Positions 25,661-34,967 of a stretch of 37,658 nt of DNA are shown in pieces; the first letter of the stretch is position 1; each line of letters starts with the position of its first letter. The notes beneath the pieces were generated by a model. The model worked only from the letters and a program-made list of their open reading frames with translations. It was not told the origin of the DNA and searched no databases. Both the position numbers and the translations under genes were made by a program. Source of the DNA: Campylobacteraceae bacterium (GTDB lineage Bacteria > Campylobacterota > Campylobacteria > Campylobacterales > Sulfurovaceae); contig JALVXD010000166.1 in the NCBI GenBank assembly GCA_027038295.1, forward strand, positions 1-37,658, given 5' to 3'.

Positions 25661-25712
25661 AAATACTCCTTGAATAATTTTTTGTTCATTCTTTGTTTTC
25701 TGAACTAGGAGT

Positions 25713-25718
25713 ATTATA
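25713..25718 (-). promoter_or_regulatory. Likely -10 element of the pilin genes
   Basis: TATAAT on the minus strand, 52 bases before the ATG at 25660, with AAGGAG near the start codon. No clear -35 or sigma-54 site was seen. Confidence 0.45.
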
Positions 25719-25802
25719 AACTAAAAACAAATATAATTTACTTAATTATAAATTTATTTTTATATTTTTTTAAGTTTTTCACATTTACTGCTTATTTGAC
25801 AT

Positions 25803-26015
25803 TTACATTTTATTTAATAATATTTTTATCTGTTCTCCTGCTTCATGATTCTCTTTGAGTATACTAAGGTAAGCTTTTATAAATTTAGAAGCTTCGTTGT
25901 TTCTATCTTGGGCTATGTCATGCTCTTTTAGGTTCTCTTTGACAAAATCTGCAAAATCATTCTCTAACTCTATCTCAAAACGTCTACCTTCAATGGTAAA
26001 AATAACTTTTTTCAT
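25803..26015 (-). CDS. Small hypothetical protein
   Basis: This 70-residue protein starts MKKVIFTIEGRRFEIELEND, a beta-hairpin pattern, followed by charged helices (FADFVKENLKEHDIAQDRNN, ASKFIKAYLSILKENHEAGE). No signal peptide, Cys or catalytic motif. The ATG is preceded by AAAGGAG. It lies upstream of the pilin genes on the same strand but about 140 bases away. Function unknown. Confidence 0.6.
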   Translation of the reverse strand: MKKVIFTIEGRRFEIELENDFADFVKENLKEHDIAQDRNNEASKFIKAYLSILKENHEAGEQIKILLNKM

Positions 26016-26073
26016 AAAAACTCCTTTAAAGTTCTTCTGTTATTATTATAGCTTTAATATATAAAAAACTTAT

Positions 26074-26170
26074 GTAGGGTGTTGTCCCTGACAACACCGT
26101 CAAAACCCAAATTGGCATAATATAAAAATCAAACATCATAACATGGTGTTTTCATGGGAAAACACCCTAC
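26074..26170. repeat. Paired-hairpin REP doublet (copy C)
   Basis: A 97-base element from GTAGG to CCTAC. Left stem GTGTTGTC / GACAACAC, right stem GGTGTTTTC / GAAAACACC. The two arms differ from each other but each keeps its own pairing. It lies directly before uvrB and creates an upstream ATG (26143) in the uvrB frame. Confidence 0.8.
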
Positions 26171-26196
26171 CAAACGAAGAGGAATCGAAACAATAT

Positions 26197-28173
26197 ATGA
26201 AAACCTTCACCGTATCTAGCCCCTACCAACCAGCAGGTGACCAACCCAATGCCATAAAACAACTAAGCAAATCTATAAAAGATGGAAACCAATACCAAAC
26301 CCTACTGGGTGTTACAGGCTCAGGTAAAACTTACACCATGGCTAAAGTAATAGAAGAGACCCAAAAGCCAACGCTTATTATGACCCATAACAAAACCTTG
26401 GCTGCTCAACTCTACTCAGAATTTAGAACCTTTTTCCCTGACAACCATGTAGAATACTTCATATCTTATTACGACTATTACCAGCCTGAAGCCTATATTC
26501 CTCGTCAAGACCTATTTATAGAAAAAGACTCTTCTATAAATGAAGAGTTGGAACGACTTAGACTTTCAACTACAGCTTCACTTCTTTCTCATAAAGATGT
26601 CATCGTTATCGCTTCTGTTTCGGCGAACTATGGTTTGGGTTCACCTGAAGACTACAAAAGCATTGTCCAAAAGTTAGTAGTGGGTGAAGAGCATTCACAA
26701 AAGCCACTACTTTTAAAACTTGTAGAGATGGGCTATAAAAGAAATGATGAGTTTTTTGACCGTGGAGACTTTAGGGTTAATGGAGAGGTCATAGACATCT
26801 ACCCTGCTTACAATGAAGAGTATGCTTACCGTATAGAGTTTTTTGGAGATGAGATAGAAGATGTTTATACCTTTAATACCCTAACAGGTGAAAAGATAGA
26901 ACACTATAAAGAGGCGACCATTTACGCAGCAAATCAGTTTATAGTTTCACAAGAGAAACTGGCTTTGGCTGTTAAAAGCATAGAGACCGAACTAGGAGAA
27001 CGACTTAACTACTACAAAGAGCATGACCGAATGTTGGAGTACAATAGGTTAAAACAAAGAGTAGAGTTTGACTTAGAGATGATAGAAGCCACTGGTATGT
27101 GTAAAGGAATCGAAAACTACTCTCGCCACTTAACGGGAAAAGCCGTGGGAGAGACTCCTTTTTCTATGATGGACTACTTTGAAGCAATGCATGGTCATGA
27201 CTTTTTATGTATCGTTGATGAGTCTCATGTTTCTCTTTCACAGTTTAGAGGCATGTACGCAGGTGACCGAAGTCGTAAAGAAGTCTTGGTAGAGCATGGG
27301 TTTAGGCTACCCTCTGCTTTGGACAACCGACCGTTGATGTTTGACGAGTACATTGTAAAAGCACCCTACTTTCTCTTTGTCTCTGCCACACCAAAAGAGC
27401 TAGAGATAGACCTATCTTCTGTAGTAGCCGAACAAGTGGTACGACCAACAGGTCTACTTGACCCACCTATAGAGGTAATACCAAGTACCTACCAAGTAGA
27501 AGACCTGCATGACAAAATGAAACCTGTTATAGAAAAAGGAGAACGAGTTTTAGTAACCGTACTTACTAAAAAAATGGCAGAAGAGTTAACTACTTACTAT
27601 AATGACTTAGGCTTACGTGTTCGCTACATGCACTCTGACCTAGATGCTATAGAACGCAACCAAGTTATTCGCTCTTTACGTTTGGGTGAATTTGACATTT
27701 TGGTAGGTATTAACCTACTTAGAGAGGGTCTTGATTTGCCCGAAGTCTCACTGGTGGCGATTTTAGATGCTGACAAAGAGGGGTTTTTACGCTCTACTAC
27801 TTCACTCATTCAGACCTCTGGACGAGCTGCTAGAAACTCAAACGGTAAAGTACTGATGTATGCAAATAGAATCACCAATTCTATGAAAGAGACCATTGAG
27901 ACCACAGCAAAACGACGTGAGAAGCAGATGGAGTACAACAAAAAGCATGGTATTACGCCTAAAACCACACTAAGAGAACTTGACACAGACCTAAAAGTAG
28001 ATGATGCAGGAGAGCTTTACAACAAACAAGACAAATATGACCGAATGGCAAAAGGCGACAGACAAAAGATGGTCAAAGAGTTAAAGGCAAAAATGTTGGT
28101 GGCTGCTAAGAATTTGGAGTTTGAAGAGGCTGCAAGGTTGAGAGATGAGATTGCTAAGGTTAAAAAACTGTAG
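26197..28173 (+). CDS. uvrB: Excinuclease ABC subunit B
   Basis: UvrB verifies damage in nucleotide excision repair. From the ATG at 26197 ([17 protein letters not shown]) it has 658 residues, typical for the family. Motifs: [10 protein letters not shown], the beta-hairpin region [60 protein letters not shown], and a C-terminal UVR domain ([19 protein letters not shown]). An in-frame ATG at 26143 lies inside REP copy C and adds residues foreign to UvrB, so I reject it. The stop TAG is the first TAG of REP copy D. Confidence 0.95.
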   Translation: MKTFTVSSPYQPAGDQPNAIKQLSKSIKDGNQYQTLLGVTGSGKTYTMAKVIEETQKPTLIMTHNKTLAAQLYSEFRTFFPDNHVEYFISYYDYYQPEAYIPRQDLFIEKDSSINEELERLRLSTTASLLSHKDVIVIASVSANYGLGSPEDYKSIVQKLVVGEEHSQKPLLLKLVEMGYKRNDEFFDRGDFRVNGEVIDIYPAYNEEYAYRIEFFGDEIEDVYTFNTLTGEKIEHYKEATIYAANQFIVSQEKLALAVKSIETELGERLNYYKEHDRMLEYNRLKQRVEFDLEMIEATGMCKGIENYSRHLTGKAVGETPFSMMDYFEAMHGHDFLCIVDESHVSLSQFRGMYAGDRSRKEVLVEHGFRLPSALDNRPLMFDEYIVKAPYFLFVSATPKELEIDLSSVVAEQVVRPTGLLDPPIEVIPSTYQVEDLHDKMKPVIEKGERVLVTVLTKKMAEELTTYYNDLGLRVRYMHSDLDAIERNQVIRSLRLGEFDILVGINLLREGLDLPEVSLVAILDADKEGFLRSTTSLIQTSGRAARNSNGKVLMYANRITNSMKETIETTAKRREKQMEYNKKHGITPKTTLRELDTDLKVDDAGELYNKQDKYDRMAKGDRQKMVKELKAKMLVAAKNLEFEEAARLRDEIAKVKKL

Positions 28174-28306
28174 GGTGCGTTTTCCAACGCACCACAAAAC
28201 CAAATACGCAAACCATGATACCTCGCCGAAAGGCTTTTGAACCCTTTCGGGAAATCTTCTTTATATTCCAATTTTAATTAACGGTGCGTTAGAAAACGCA
28301 CCCTAC
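28170..28306. repeat. Paired-hairpin REP doublet (copy D)
   Basis: A 137-base element, the longest of the set. Both arms carry GGTGCGTT / AACGCACC stems, with loops TTCC and AGAA. A third hairpin (CCGAAAGG / CCTTTCGG, 28226-28250) sits in the middle. The initial GTAG provides the uvrB stop codon. It fills most of the uvrB-ppk1 gap. Confidence 0.85.
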
Positions 28307-28363
28307 AAGGTCAACATGCTATAATACGAAAAATTAAATCCCTATACTTATGTAAGGCAAAAA

Positions 28364-30451
28364 ATGAGCATAAACCTAACCTCCCCTGACCTCTATTTTA
28401 ACCGTGAACTCTCATGGTTAAAGTTTAACAGCAGAGTTCTTGCACAAGCTAAAAATGCTTCACTTCCACCTCTTGAACGTATGAAGTTCCTTGCTATTTA
28501 TGGAACCAACCTTGATGAGTTTTATATGATACGTGTGGCAGGACTTAAAGCACTCTATAAAGCCCGTGTCCAAGAGACAGCCATAGACAAAATGACACCT
28601 GCTGAACAACTTAAAGAGATTCATAAAGTTATTCATAAAGAGCAAAAAACAGTAGAATCCTCTTATCATGACATTCTAAATGTGTTAAAAAAAGAGTCTG
28701 TTTATATTGAAACTTTTGATGAACTAACACCTAAAAATAAAGAGATTATTGAAAATATTTTTTTTGAACAGATTTACCCCGTTATTATGCCCATTGCCAT
28801 TGATGCTACACACCCTTTTCCTCACCTAAACAACTTAAGCTTTGCCTTGGCACTAAAACTTAAAAATGCAAAGGGAAAGACCAAACATGGTCTTATACGG
28901 ATTCCTAGAATTTTACCACGATTTTTACAAGTGGGACACTGCTATGTTCCTATAGAGTCCGTAGTAGACCATTTTTCAGGAGAACTTTTTCATGGGCTAG
29001 AGAAAGTAGCATCTACTGCATTTAGAGTTACACGAAATGCTGACCTTGAGATAGAAGAGGAGGAGGCTGATGACTTTATTGAGATAATGGAAGAAGGACT
29101 TCAAGCAAGAAACAGAGGAATGTTGGTAAGGCTAGAACTCAAAGAGAATACAGATAAATCTTTAGTGAAATTTTTAACCACCCATCTTAAACTTAACCCT
29201 CTTGACATCTATGACTATGGTATTCCACTGAACCTTGGTACACTTTGGCAAATAGTAGGTGAAGCATCATTGGCTCATTTAAGCCTACCCTCATACCCAC
29301 CCAAAACACTACCACCCTTTGATGAAAATTCAGATATATTTGAAGCCATAGAGAAGCAAGATGTGCTACTCTACCACCCTTATGAGAGTTTTGACCCTGT
29401 TGTACGATTTATTCAAGAGGCATCCGAAGACCCAAATACCCTCTCTATGAGAATGACGCTCTACCGTGTAGGAAAAAACTCACCCATTGTTAAAGCCCTT
29501 ATAAAAGCAGCACAATCAGGGAAACAGGTAACTGTTCTTTTGGAGCTTAAAGCACGTTTTGATGAAGAGAACAACCTACACTGGGCAAAAGCACTAGAAG
29601 AGGCTGGTGCTCATGTAATTTATGGGATTAAAGGTTTAAAAGTTCATGCAAAAATTACACAGATAACCAAGCGAAAAGGGAAAAAACTTCAAGCCTATCT
29701 ACACTTGGGTACAGGAAACTATAACCCTGCTACTTCTCGCATCTATACCGACATGAGTTACTTTACTACTAAACAAGCCTACAATACAGATGCTACTAAA
29801 TTTTTTCACTTTATTACAGGCTTTTCAGACAATACCTCTTTAAAGACACTAACCCTAGCACCCAAAAACATTAAACCTAAACTTCTTAAGATGATAGAGC
29901 ATGAGGCATCTTTTAAAGAGAAAGGGCATATTATCTTAAAAGCCAACTCTCTGGTAGATGCAACCATTACACAAGCTCTTTACAAAGCATCTATAGCAGG
30001 ATGTAAAATAGATTTAATTATCCGTGGTATTTGTACGTTAAAACCAGGGGTTGAAGGAATCAGTGAGAACATCTCTGTCTATTCTATTATAGGAAAATAC
30101 CTTGAGCATCCAAGAATTTACTACTTTAAACATGATGAGAATGAGTGTTATATCTCTTCTGCTGACTTAATGCCTAGAAACCTTATCCGTCGTATTGAGA
30201 TACTTACCCCTATAACGGAACCAACTCTTGTACAAAAAATCAAACAGATTCTATCACTACAACTTCAAGACAACCAACTGCGTTGGAAGCTAAAAAGTTC
30301 AGGCGAATACAAAAGAGTTAAACCAAAGGACAAGCAAATAATTAATAACCATATGATTTTAGAAAGATACATTACCAAAATGCATGAAAAGAGTAAAAAA
30401 GAGACACCTGAATATGTAGAAAAATTAGCAAAAAAAGTACTAAAGGATTAA
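28364..30451 (+). CDS. ppk1: Polyphosphate kinase 1
   Basis: This 695-residue enzyme reversibly polymerises the gamma phosphate of ATP into polyphosphate. It has the N domain opening YFNRELSWLKFNSRVLAQA, FLAIYGTNLDEFYMIRVAGL, the mid region LYHPYESFDPVVRFIQEA and MRMTLYRVG. The catalytic His is in GLKVHAKI, followed by LGTGNYNPATSRIYTDMSYF, and the second His region is RIYYFKHDENECYISSADLM with RNLIRRIEILTPI. Length is standard. It is followed 1 base later by the carbonic-anhydrase-like gene, so the two form an operon. Confidence 0.95.
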   Translation: MSINLTSPDLYFNRELSWLKFNSRVLAQAKNASLPPLERMKFLAIYGTNLDEFYMIRVAGLKALYKARVQETAIDKMTPAEQLKEIHKVIHKEQKTVESSYHDILNVLKKESVYIETFDELTPKNKEIIENIFFEQIYPVIMPIAIDATHPFPHLNNLSFALALKLKNAKGKTKHGLIRIPRILPRFLQVGHCYVPIESVVDHFSGELFHGLEKVASTAFRVTRNADLEIEEEEADDFIEIMEEGLQARNRGMLVRLELKENTDKSLVKFLTTHLKLNPLDIYDYGIPLNLGTLWQIVGEASLAHLSLPSYPPKTLPPFDENSDIFEAIEKQDVLLYHPYESFDPVVRFIQEASEDPNTLSMRMTLYRVGKNSPIVKALIKAAQSGKQVTVLLELKARFDEENNLHWAKALEEAGAHVIYGIKGLKVHAKITQITKRKGKKLQAYLHLGTGNYNPATSRIYTDMSYFTTKQAYNTDATKFFHFITGFSDNTSLKTLTLAPKNIKPKLLKMIEHEASFKEKGHIILKANSLVDATITQALYKASIAGCKIDLIIRGICTLKPGVEGISENISVYSIIGKYLEHPRIYYFKHDENECYISSADLMPRNLIRRIEILTPITEPTLVQKIKQILSLQLQDNQLRWKLKSSGEYKRVKPKDKQIINNHMILERYITKMHEKSKKETPEYVEKLAKKVLKD

Positions 30452-30452
30452 A

Positions 30453-30977
30453 ATGATACTAAAATACAAAGAGTGGACACCAATACTAAAAAAAGGTGCA
30501 TGGGTAGCAGAAGGCTCAACGGTTATAGGACGAACAGAGATGGGTGAAGACTCTGCTGTATGGTTTGGCTGTGTGGTTCGAGGTGATGTACATCACATTA
30601 AAATAGGTGATAGAGCTAACATTCAAGACCTCTCCATGGTTCATGTAACTCATCATAAAAAAGAAGATATGTCCGATGGAAACCCAACCATTATAGGTAA
30701 TGATGTAACCGTAGGTCATAGAGTTATGTTGCACGGTTGTACCATAGAAGATGCCTGTCTTATAGGGATGTCAGCTACTATTTTAGATGGTGCTGTTATA
30801 GGGAAAGAGTCTATCGTGGGTGCTAGTTCTTTGGTGACTAAGAATAAAGTCTTTCCACCACGAAGCCTTATTATGGGAAGTCCTGCAAAGAGAGTAAGAG
30901 AATTAACTGATGATGAAGTTAAAGAGTTATATGCTTCTGCTGCTCGTTATGTGGAGTTTAAAAATACCTATCTGTAG
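30453..30977 (+). CDS. Gamma-class carbonic anhydrase-like hexapeptide protein
   Basis: This 174-residue left-handed beta-helix protein has hexapeptide repeats (e.g. STVIGRTEMGEDSAVWFGCV, IGDRANIQDLSMVHVTHH). The metal-binding His residues are in HVTHH and GHRVMLHGC. The family (YrdA/CaiE-like) includes true gamma carbonic anhydrases and inactive relatives. It begins 1 base after ppk1. Its stop TAG is the initial TAG of REP copy E. Whether it hydrates CO2 cannot be told from sequence. Confidence 0.85.
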   Translation: MILKYKEWTPILKKGAWVAEGSTVIGRTEMGEDSAVWFGCVVRGDVHHIKIGDRANIQDLSMVHVTHHKKEDMSDGNPTIIGNDVTVGHRVMLHGCTIEDACLIGMSATILDGAVIGKESIVGASSLVTKNKVFPPRSLIMGSPAKRVRELTDDEVKELYASAARYVEFKNTYL

Positions 30978-31080
30978 GTTTGACCATGTCAAACGTCAAA
31001 ATTAAATAAGCATAAATAATTGCTTGGAACAATCATAAAATATGAACCGAAATTTGACGTTTGGCACGGCACAAACCTAC
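30974..31080. repeat. Paired-hairpin REP doublet (copy E)
   Basis: A 107-base element from GTAGG to CCTAC. The left arm GTTTGAC-cat-GTCAAAC is perfect; the right arm, read on the minus strand, is GTTTGTGCCGTGCCAAAC and only its outer 5 pairs match. The linkers CGTCAAAATTAAAT and TTTGACG recur in copies A and B. It gives the stop codon of the preceding gene. Confidence 0.8.
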
Positions 31081-31103
31081 GAAAAAATAAATAAAGGAAT
31101 CCA

Positions 31104-31754
31104 ATGCCAACAACCATAAAAAGAAGTCTACAGGATATTTTTAGTCCAACTGTTCTAAAATTTATTTTAAAAATAGGTTTAGGAAGCATCGCTATTTGGG
31201 TGGCTATTTTATGGTATTTTTGGAACTCATTTGAAGGTTTTGTGACATCATACCTAACATGGATACCATGGGAATGGGCTCAAAACACCATAGCCTATGT
31301 TGCTGCTCCACTTGTCGGTTATACACTTATTATTGTCACCATTGCCATACTCACTTCTCTCTATAGTGAAGGGTTACTTATAGAGTTGGCAAAAAAACAC
31401 TACCCAGAAAAGAAAGCGATTGCCTCTCCAAGTATAGCAGGTTCAATCAGTTCAACACTACAATCAACACTGGTTTTTGCTGTTTTATTTATTGTTCTCT
31501 CTCCTACCTTTCTTATTCCTGTGGTAGGACAGGTAATTATGCTCTATGTTTGGTCTATTTTACTTAAAGCTCCTACAGTACATGATGTCGGTGGACTCTT
31601 TATTACCGATAAAAAAGTCCTCAAAGAGAAAAAGAAAAAGTCAAATATTATTGCCATGACAGCCTCACTATTTAACTATATTCCTTTTTTAAATATTTTT
31701 GCACCTATTTTTGCTCAAATAATGTTTTTGCATCATATTTTGGGTAAAAAATAA
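31104..31754 (+). CDS. EI24/CysZ-like membrane protein
   Basis: This 216-residue protein has about four membrane segments (near residues 21-45, 63-88, 120-150 and 190-212) and FSPTVLKFILKIGLGSIAIW near the start, like the EI24 domain family that includes the sulfate transporter CysZ. Sulfate transport itself cannot be claimed: no cys gene is nearby. An AAAGGA ribosome-binding site precedes the ATG. It meets the metallopeptidase gene tail to tail with 2 bases between stops and no obvious terminator. Confidence 0.7.
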   Translation: MPTTIKRSLQDIFSPTVLKFILKIGLGSIAIWVAILWYFWNSFEGFVTSYLTWIPWEWAQNTIAYVAAPLVGYTLIIVTIAILTSLYSEGLLIELAKKHYPEKKAIASPSIAGSISSTLQSTLVFAVLFIVLSPTFLIPVVGQVIMLYVWSILLKAPTVHDVGGLFITDKKVLKEKKKKSNIIAMTASLFNYIPFLNIFAPIFAQIMFLHHILGKK

Positions 31755-31756
31755 TT

Positions 31757-33475
31757 TTACTTTACAACCACTACAGAGACATTGAGTCCTGCTGTATCTA
31801 AAATATCGACATTAATATTACCCTTAATATTTTCTCCCACCTTATAATAGTAGTTTGACTTAGGTGAAACTTGACCCATAGTAGTATGAATAATAGGAGC
31901 AGGATTATAATTAAAAAAGTTAATAGACCCTAAATCGTACTGAATATTATTAAAACTACTAGAGATATAATCACCAGCATTATATAACTCTCCACTATCT
32001 ACAGAGATATCATCTCTTTTACTGAGTAAAACTGCCACACCCCAGTCATGAATAAGGTCATCAAATGTTTTAGATTTACCATTAGCATCTTTATGAATAG
32101 CATCCATAAGTGCTTCTTCATTTATAAATTCACTATGAACAATATCATGTAAAAGTTTGGCTCCACCATAATTACGCATTAAGTAAGCTCCAAAAGAAGA
32201 CACTGTTGAATAGTTTTCTAAAGTATTGTCCCAAGATTTAGGACTTAATGTATTGTTTTTATTAAAAAGAGGATACCTACCATTATGATTGTTTTTATTA
32301 CCAGTATCACCTCTAGTTGATACTACATTTCTAGGTCCATCTACACCCATCTTTACAGCAACTAAATCTTCAGTTGACTCAGACAACATCTCATTTATCC
32401 AAGTATCTGTTCCCTGAATACCTTGTTTTACATTTTTTTGATAAAAATAGATCATATGTTGAAACTCATGTGCCAATGTTGAGAAAACCTGTTGAGGCCA
32501 AAAATCATTTTCATCCCAGCTACTTGTTGTTGAATTGGCATACATAACAGAGTCTATATAAAACATAATACGTTCATTTGAACCACTATAGAGATTGTTG
32601 TTAAAGTTATCTTTGGAGTAAAAATAACCTATAACTCCTCCACTGGCTTTGTTGTCTTGTGAAATATCTGTTAAAAGTATACTTATATGGTTTGATTCAT
32701 CAATTAATGATGAAGAAGTTGGTACACCCCACTCTTCGCCAAAAACATTTGTTACCCAGTCGTAAATATCATTATCATAGCCACTTTTTAAAAACTTATT
32801 TGCTAAAGTAGCAATCATGTTATCGTTAACACATTTAACTTTTTTACAATTTTCTCCATAAGCATCATCTTCTACCCAAATGGTTAAACTTTTAGCTCCA
32901 AATTGTGTTTGAACATTTGAAATAACTTTTCTAGCTGTTGCATTTACTTCTCTGTTTTTGGAAGTAGCATCCATATAAAATACTTTTTTCTCACCTTGAG
33001 TATCAGAAACAGTTTTATATGTTTTTCTTAGGTTTACATCTTCTTTTTTATCATTTTTAAAATCAAATAATTGGTTATTGAAATCTTGTATAAAACTTAA
33101 TTCTTGTTTATCTTGATGGTTGAGAGTCTTTAGTTTAAACTCTTTTTTATTGGTATTAACAGTTTCTACTCTTTTATTGTTATGTGTAACTGTTGCAGCG
33201 TGAGCAACTGAATTTGGATTTGAAAAAAGAACATAAACATCTTTCGCTTCATCGCCTAAGTTAAGTTGTAAATTTTTGTCTCCATCTAACTTTAAAACTT
33301 TATAATTATCTGATGATGCATCCATTACTGCATCAATGGAGACACCAGCAACAGCTGTTTGGGTAGCGTCTAAATTTGATTTACTAGTTGATGAATCTGA
33401 TGCAACACTTCCACAACCTATAAACATCCATAAAGAAATTGATAACGTTACCATTATTCTACTATTTAATTTCAT
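31757..33475 (-). CDS. Secreted lipoprotein zinc metallopeptidase, M30 (hyicolysin)-like
   Basis: This 572-residue protein has a lipobox (WMFIGC) giving a lipidated Cys near residue 21 and a Ser/Thr-rich linker. A beta-rich N-terminal part (DKNLQLNLGDEAKDVYVLFS) resembles a bacterial prepeptidase Ig-like module. The peptidase part has STLAHEFQHMIYFYQ, an HExxH zinc motif, followed by WINEMLSESTEDLVA supplying the third ligand Glu. This arrangement fits the M30/hyicolysin group. It probably works at the cell surface or in the periplasm. It is divergent from the lytic transglycosylase gene. Confidence 0.8.
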   Translation of the reverse strand: MKLNSRIMVTLSISLWMFIGCGSVASDSSTSKSNLDATQTAVAGVSIDAVMDASSDNYKVLKLDGDKNLQLNLGDEAKDVYVLFSNPNSVAHAATVTHNNKRVETVNTNKKEFKLKTLNHQDKQELSFIQDFNNQLFDFKNDKKEDVNLRKTYKTVSDTQGEKKVFYMDATSKNREVNATARKVISNVQTQFGAKSLTIWVEDDAYGENCKKVKCVNDNMIATLANKFLKSGYDNDIYDWVTNVFGEEWGVPTSSSLIDESNHISILLTDISQDNKASGGVIGYFYSKDNFNNNLYSGSNERIMFYIDSVMYANSTTSSWDENDFWPQQVFSTLAHEFQHMIYFYQKNVKQGIQGTDTWINEMLSESTEDLVAVKMGVDGPRNVVSTRGDTGNKNNHNGRYPLFNKNNTLSPKSWDNTLENYSTVSSFGAYLMRNYGGAKLLHDIVHSEFINEEALMDAIHKDANGKSKTFDDLIHDWGVAVLLSKRDDISVDSGELYNAGDYISSSFNNIQYDLGSINFFNYNPAPIIHTTMGQVSPKSNYYYKVGENIKGNINVDILDTAGLNVSVVVVK

Positions 33476-33684
33476 ACTATACCTTATATTTGTAATTAAT
33501 AATATAATATAATATTTTTTATTAAGTTTAATTTAATAATTATACTTTATTTAAAAAGTATTAATAATTTAGTTTAAATTGTCTCATTACTATTCAATTT
33601 TTCCTAAAAAAATCTCACATAAAGAATAACTAACAACTTTTCATCACAAATTTATGTTAAAATTAAAACAAATAAAGGATATCT

Positions 33685-34851
33685 ATGAAAACTATTAAGA
33701 CATTAACACTCATCCCTCTGATGATATTAACTACAGCATGTGTGCAAAGGACACCTAAACAAGAACAGACTGTTACCTGGACTCCCCCTCCTATAACCAA
33801 CCCTAGTCCAGTTATAACTTATCCTGATACAGGTACACCAAGTATTCCTACTACCATCGAGGTACCCTATGAACAACCAAGAAGTAGATACCTTCAAGGC
33901 TCTTACAGTAACAACTATAAACTCAAAAACTTTATTACCATGATGGCGAGAAAGCACCATTATGATAAATATAAATTGAATGCTATTTTTTCAACTGTTC
34001 AACGAGACCCTCAAGCATTAGAAAAGATTGGTGCATTTAGAACTTCTAAACCAACACAATCAAAAGCTGTTTTACCTGGCTCATGGGACAAATACCGTAG
34101 TAACTTTTTAACAGAGAGTCGTATAAATAAAGGGGTTCAATTTTGGAAAGAGAATCTAAATTACCTCAATGAGGCTTCTCGTAGATATGGAGTAGCACCA
34201 GAATATATTATTGGAATTATCGGAGTTGAAACCAACTTTGGAGGATACACAGGGAAACACTCTATTCTTGATGCTCTAACTTCTATAGCATTAGAGTTTC
34301 CAAAACGTGAGAAGTTTTTTACTTCAGAATTGGAAAATTATCTACTAATGATAAGAGATGAAAAAATTCCTCCACAAAAAATTAAAGGTTCTTACGCAGG
34401 TGCCTTTGGACTCTCTCAGTTTATGCCAAGTTCCTTTAGAGAGTATGCTGTAGATTTAGATGGTGATGGTCATATTAACCTATTTACTAAAGCAGATGCC
34501 ATAGGAAGTGTTGCCAACTATTTTAAAGGAAGAGGAAAATGGAATAGTAGCATTCCAGTTGCCATGAAAACATACTACAATAAAAGAAGATTTTATGGAC
34601 TACCAACAGGCTTTAAAACAAGATATACTCAAAGTCACCTTCGCTCTTTAGGTATGAGACCCAGTTCTAACTTTTATGGCTATAAAGGCAAAGTTTCCCT
34701 TATTAAACTTAGTAGATATAGTAAAGATGAACTCTGGTGGGGAACAGAGAATTTTCATGCTATTGCAAGGTACAACCCAAAAGACCACTATGCAATGGCT
34801 GTTCATCAGTTAGCACAAGCTGTTAGAAAAGCTTATTATAGACGACGATAA
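33685..34851 (+). CDS. MltB-type lytic murein transglycosylase lipoprotein
   Basis: This 388-residue protein has lipobox LTTAC (lipid on about Cys19), a Pro/Thr-rich linker, then an SLT-like fold. The catalytic Glu is in IIGIIGVETNFGGYTG; further signatures are ALEFPKREKFFTSELE, GSYAGAFGLSQFMPSSFREY, VDLDGDGHINLF and SVANYFKGRGKW. These enzymes cut the glycan strand to leave 1,6-anhydroMurNAc. AAAGGA is 5 bases before the ATG. REP copy F starts 6 bases after the stop. Confidence 0.9.
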   Translation: MKTIKTLTLIPLMILTTACVQRTPKQEQTVTWTPPPITNPSPVITYPDTGTPSIPTTIEVPYEQPRSRYLQGSYSNNYKLKNFITMMARKHHYDKYKLNAIFSTVQRDPQALEKIGAFRTSKPTQSKAVLPGSWDKYRSNFLTESRINKGVQFWKENLNYLNEASRRYGVAPEYIIGIIGVETNFGGYTGKHSILDALTSIALEFPKREKFFTSELENYLLMIRDEKIPPQKIKGSYAGAFGLSQFMPSSFREYAVDLDGDGHINLFTKADAIGSVANYFKGRGKWNSSIPVAMKTYYNKRRFYGLPTGFKTRYTQSHLRSLGMRPSSNFYGYKGKVSLIKLSRYSKDELWWGTENFHAIARYNPKDHYAMAVHQLAQAVRKAYYRRR

Positions 34852-34856
34852 TTTTC

Positions 34857-34967
34857 GTAGGGTGTAGTCCCCGACTACACCATCAAATAACATTAGGCAT
34901 AAATGTTTTAGACGTTGAATTTATGCCATTTCCCATAACACGGTGTAGTCAGGGGACTACACCCTAC
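34857..34967. repeat. Paired-hairpin REP doublet (copy F)
   Basis: A 111-base element from GTAGG to CCTAC with the same stem as copy B (GTGTAGTC / GACTACAC); the right arm has one extra base in the loop. Its inner sequence differs from copy B but has GGCATAAA...TTTATGCC, a third inverted repeat. On the minus strand its terminal TAG (34964-34966) is the stop codon of the exonuclease gene. Confidence 0.85.

Noticed and set aside
26143-26196. Upstream ATG for uvrB
   Set aside because: It lies in the right arm of REP copy C and adds residues not found in UvrB; the family start [16 protein letters not shown] is at 26197.
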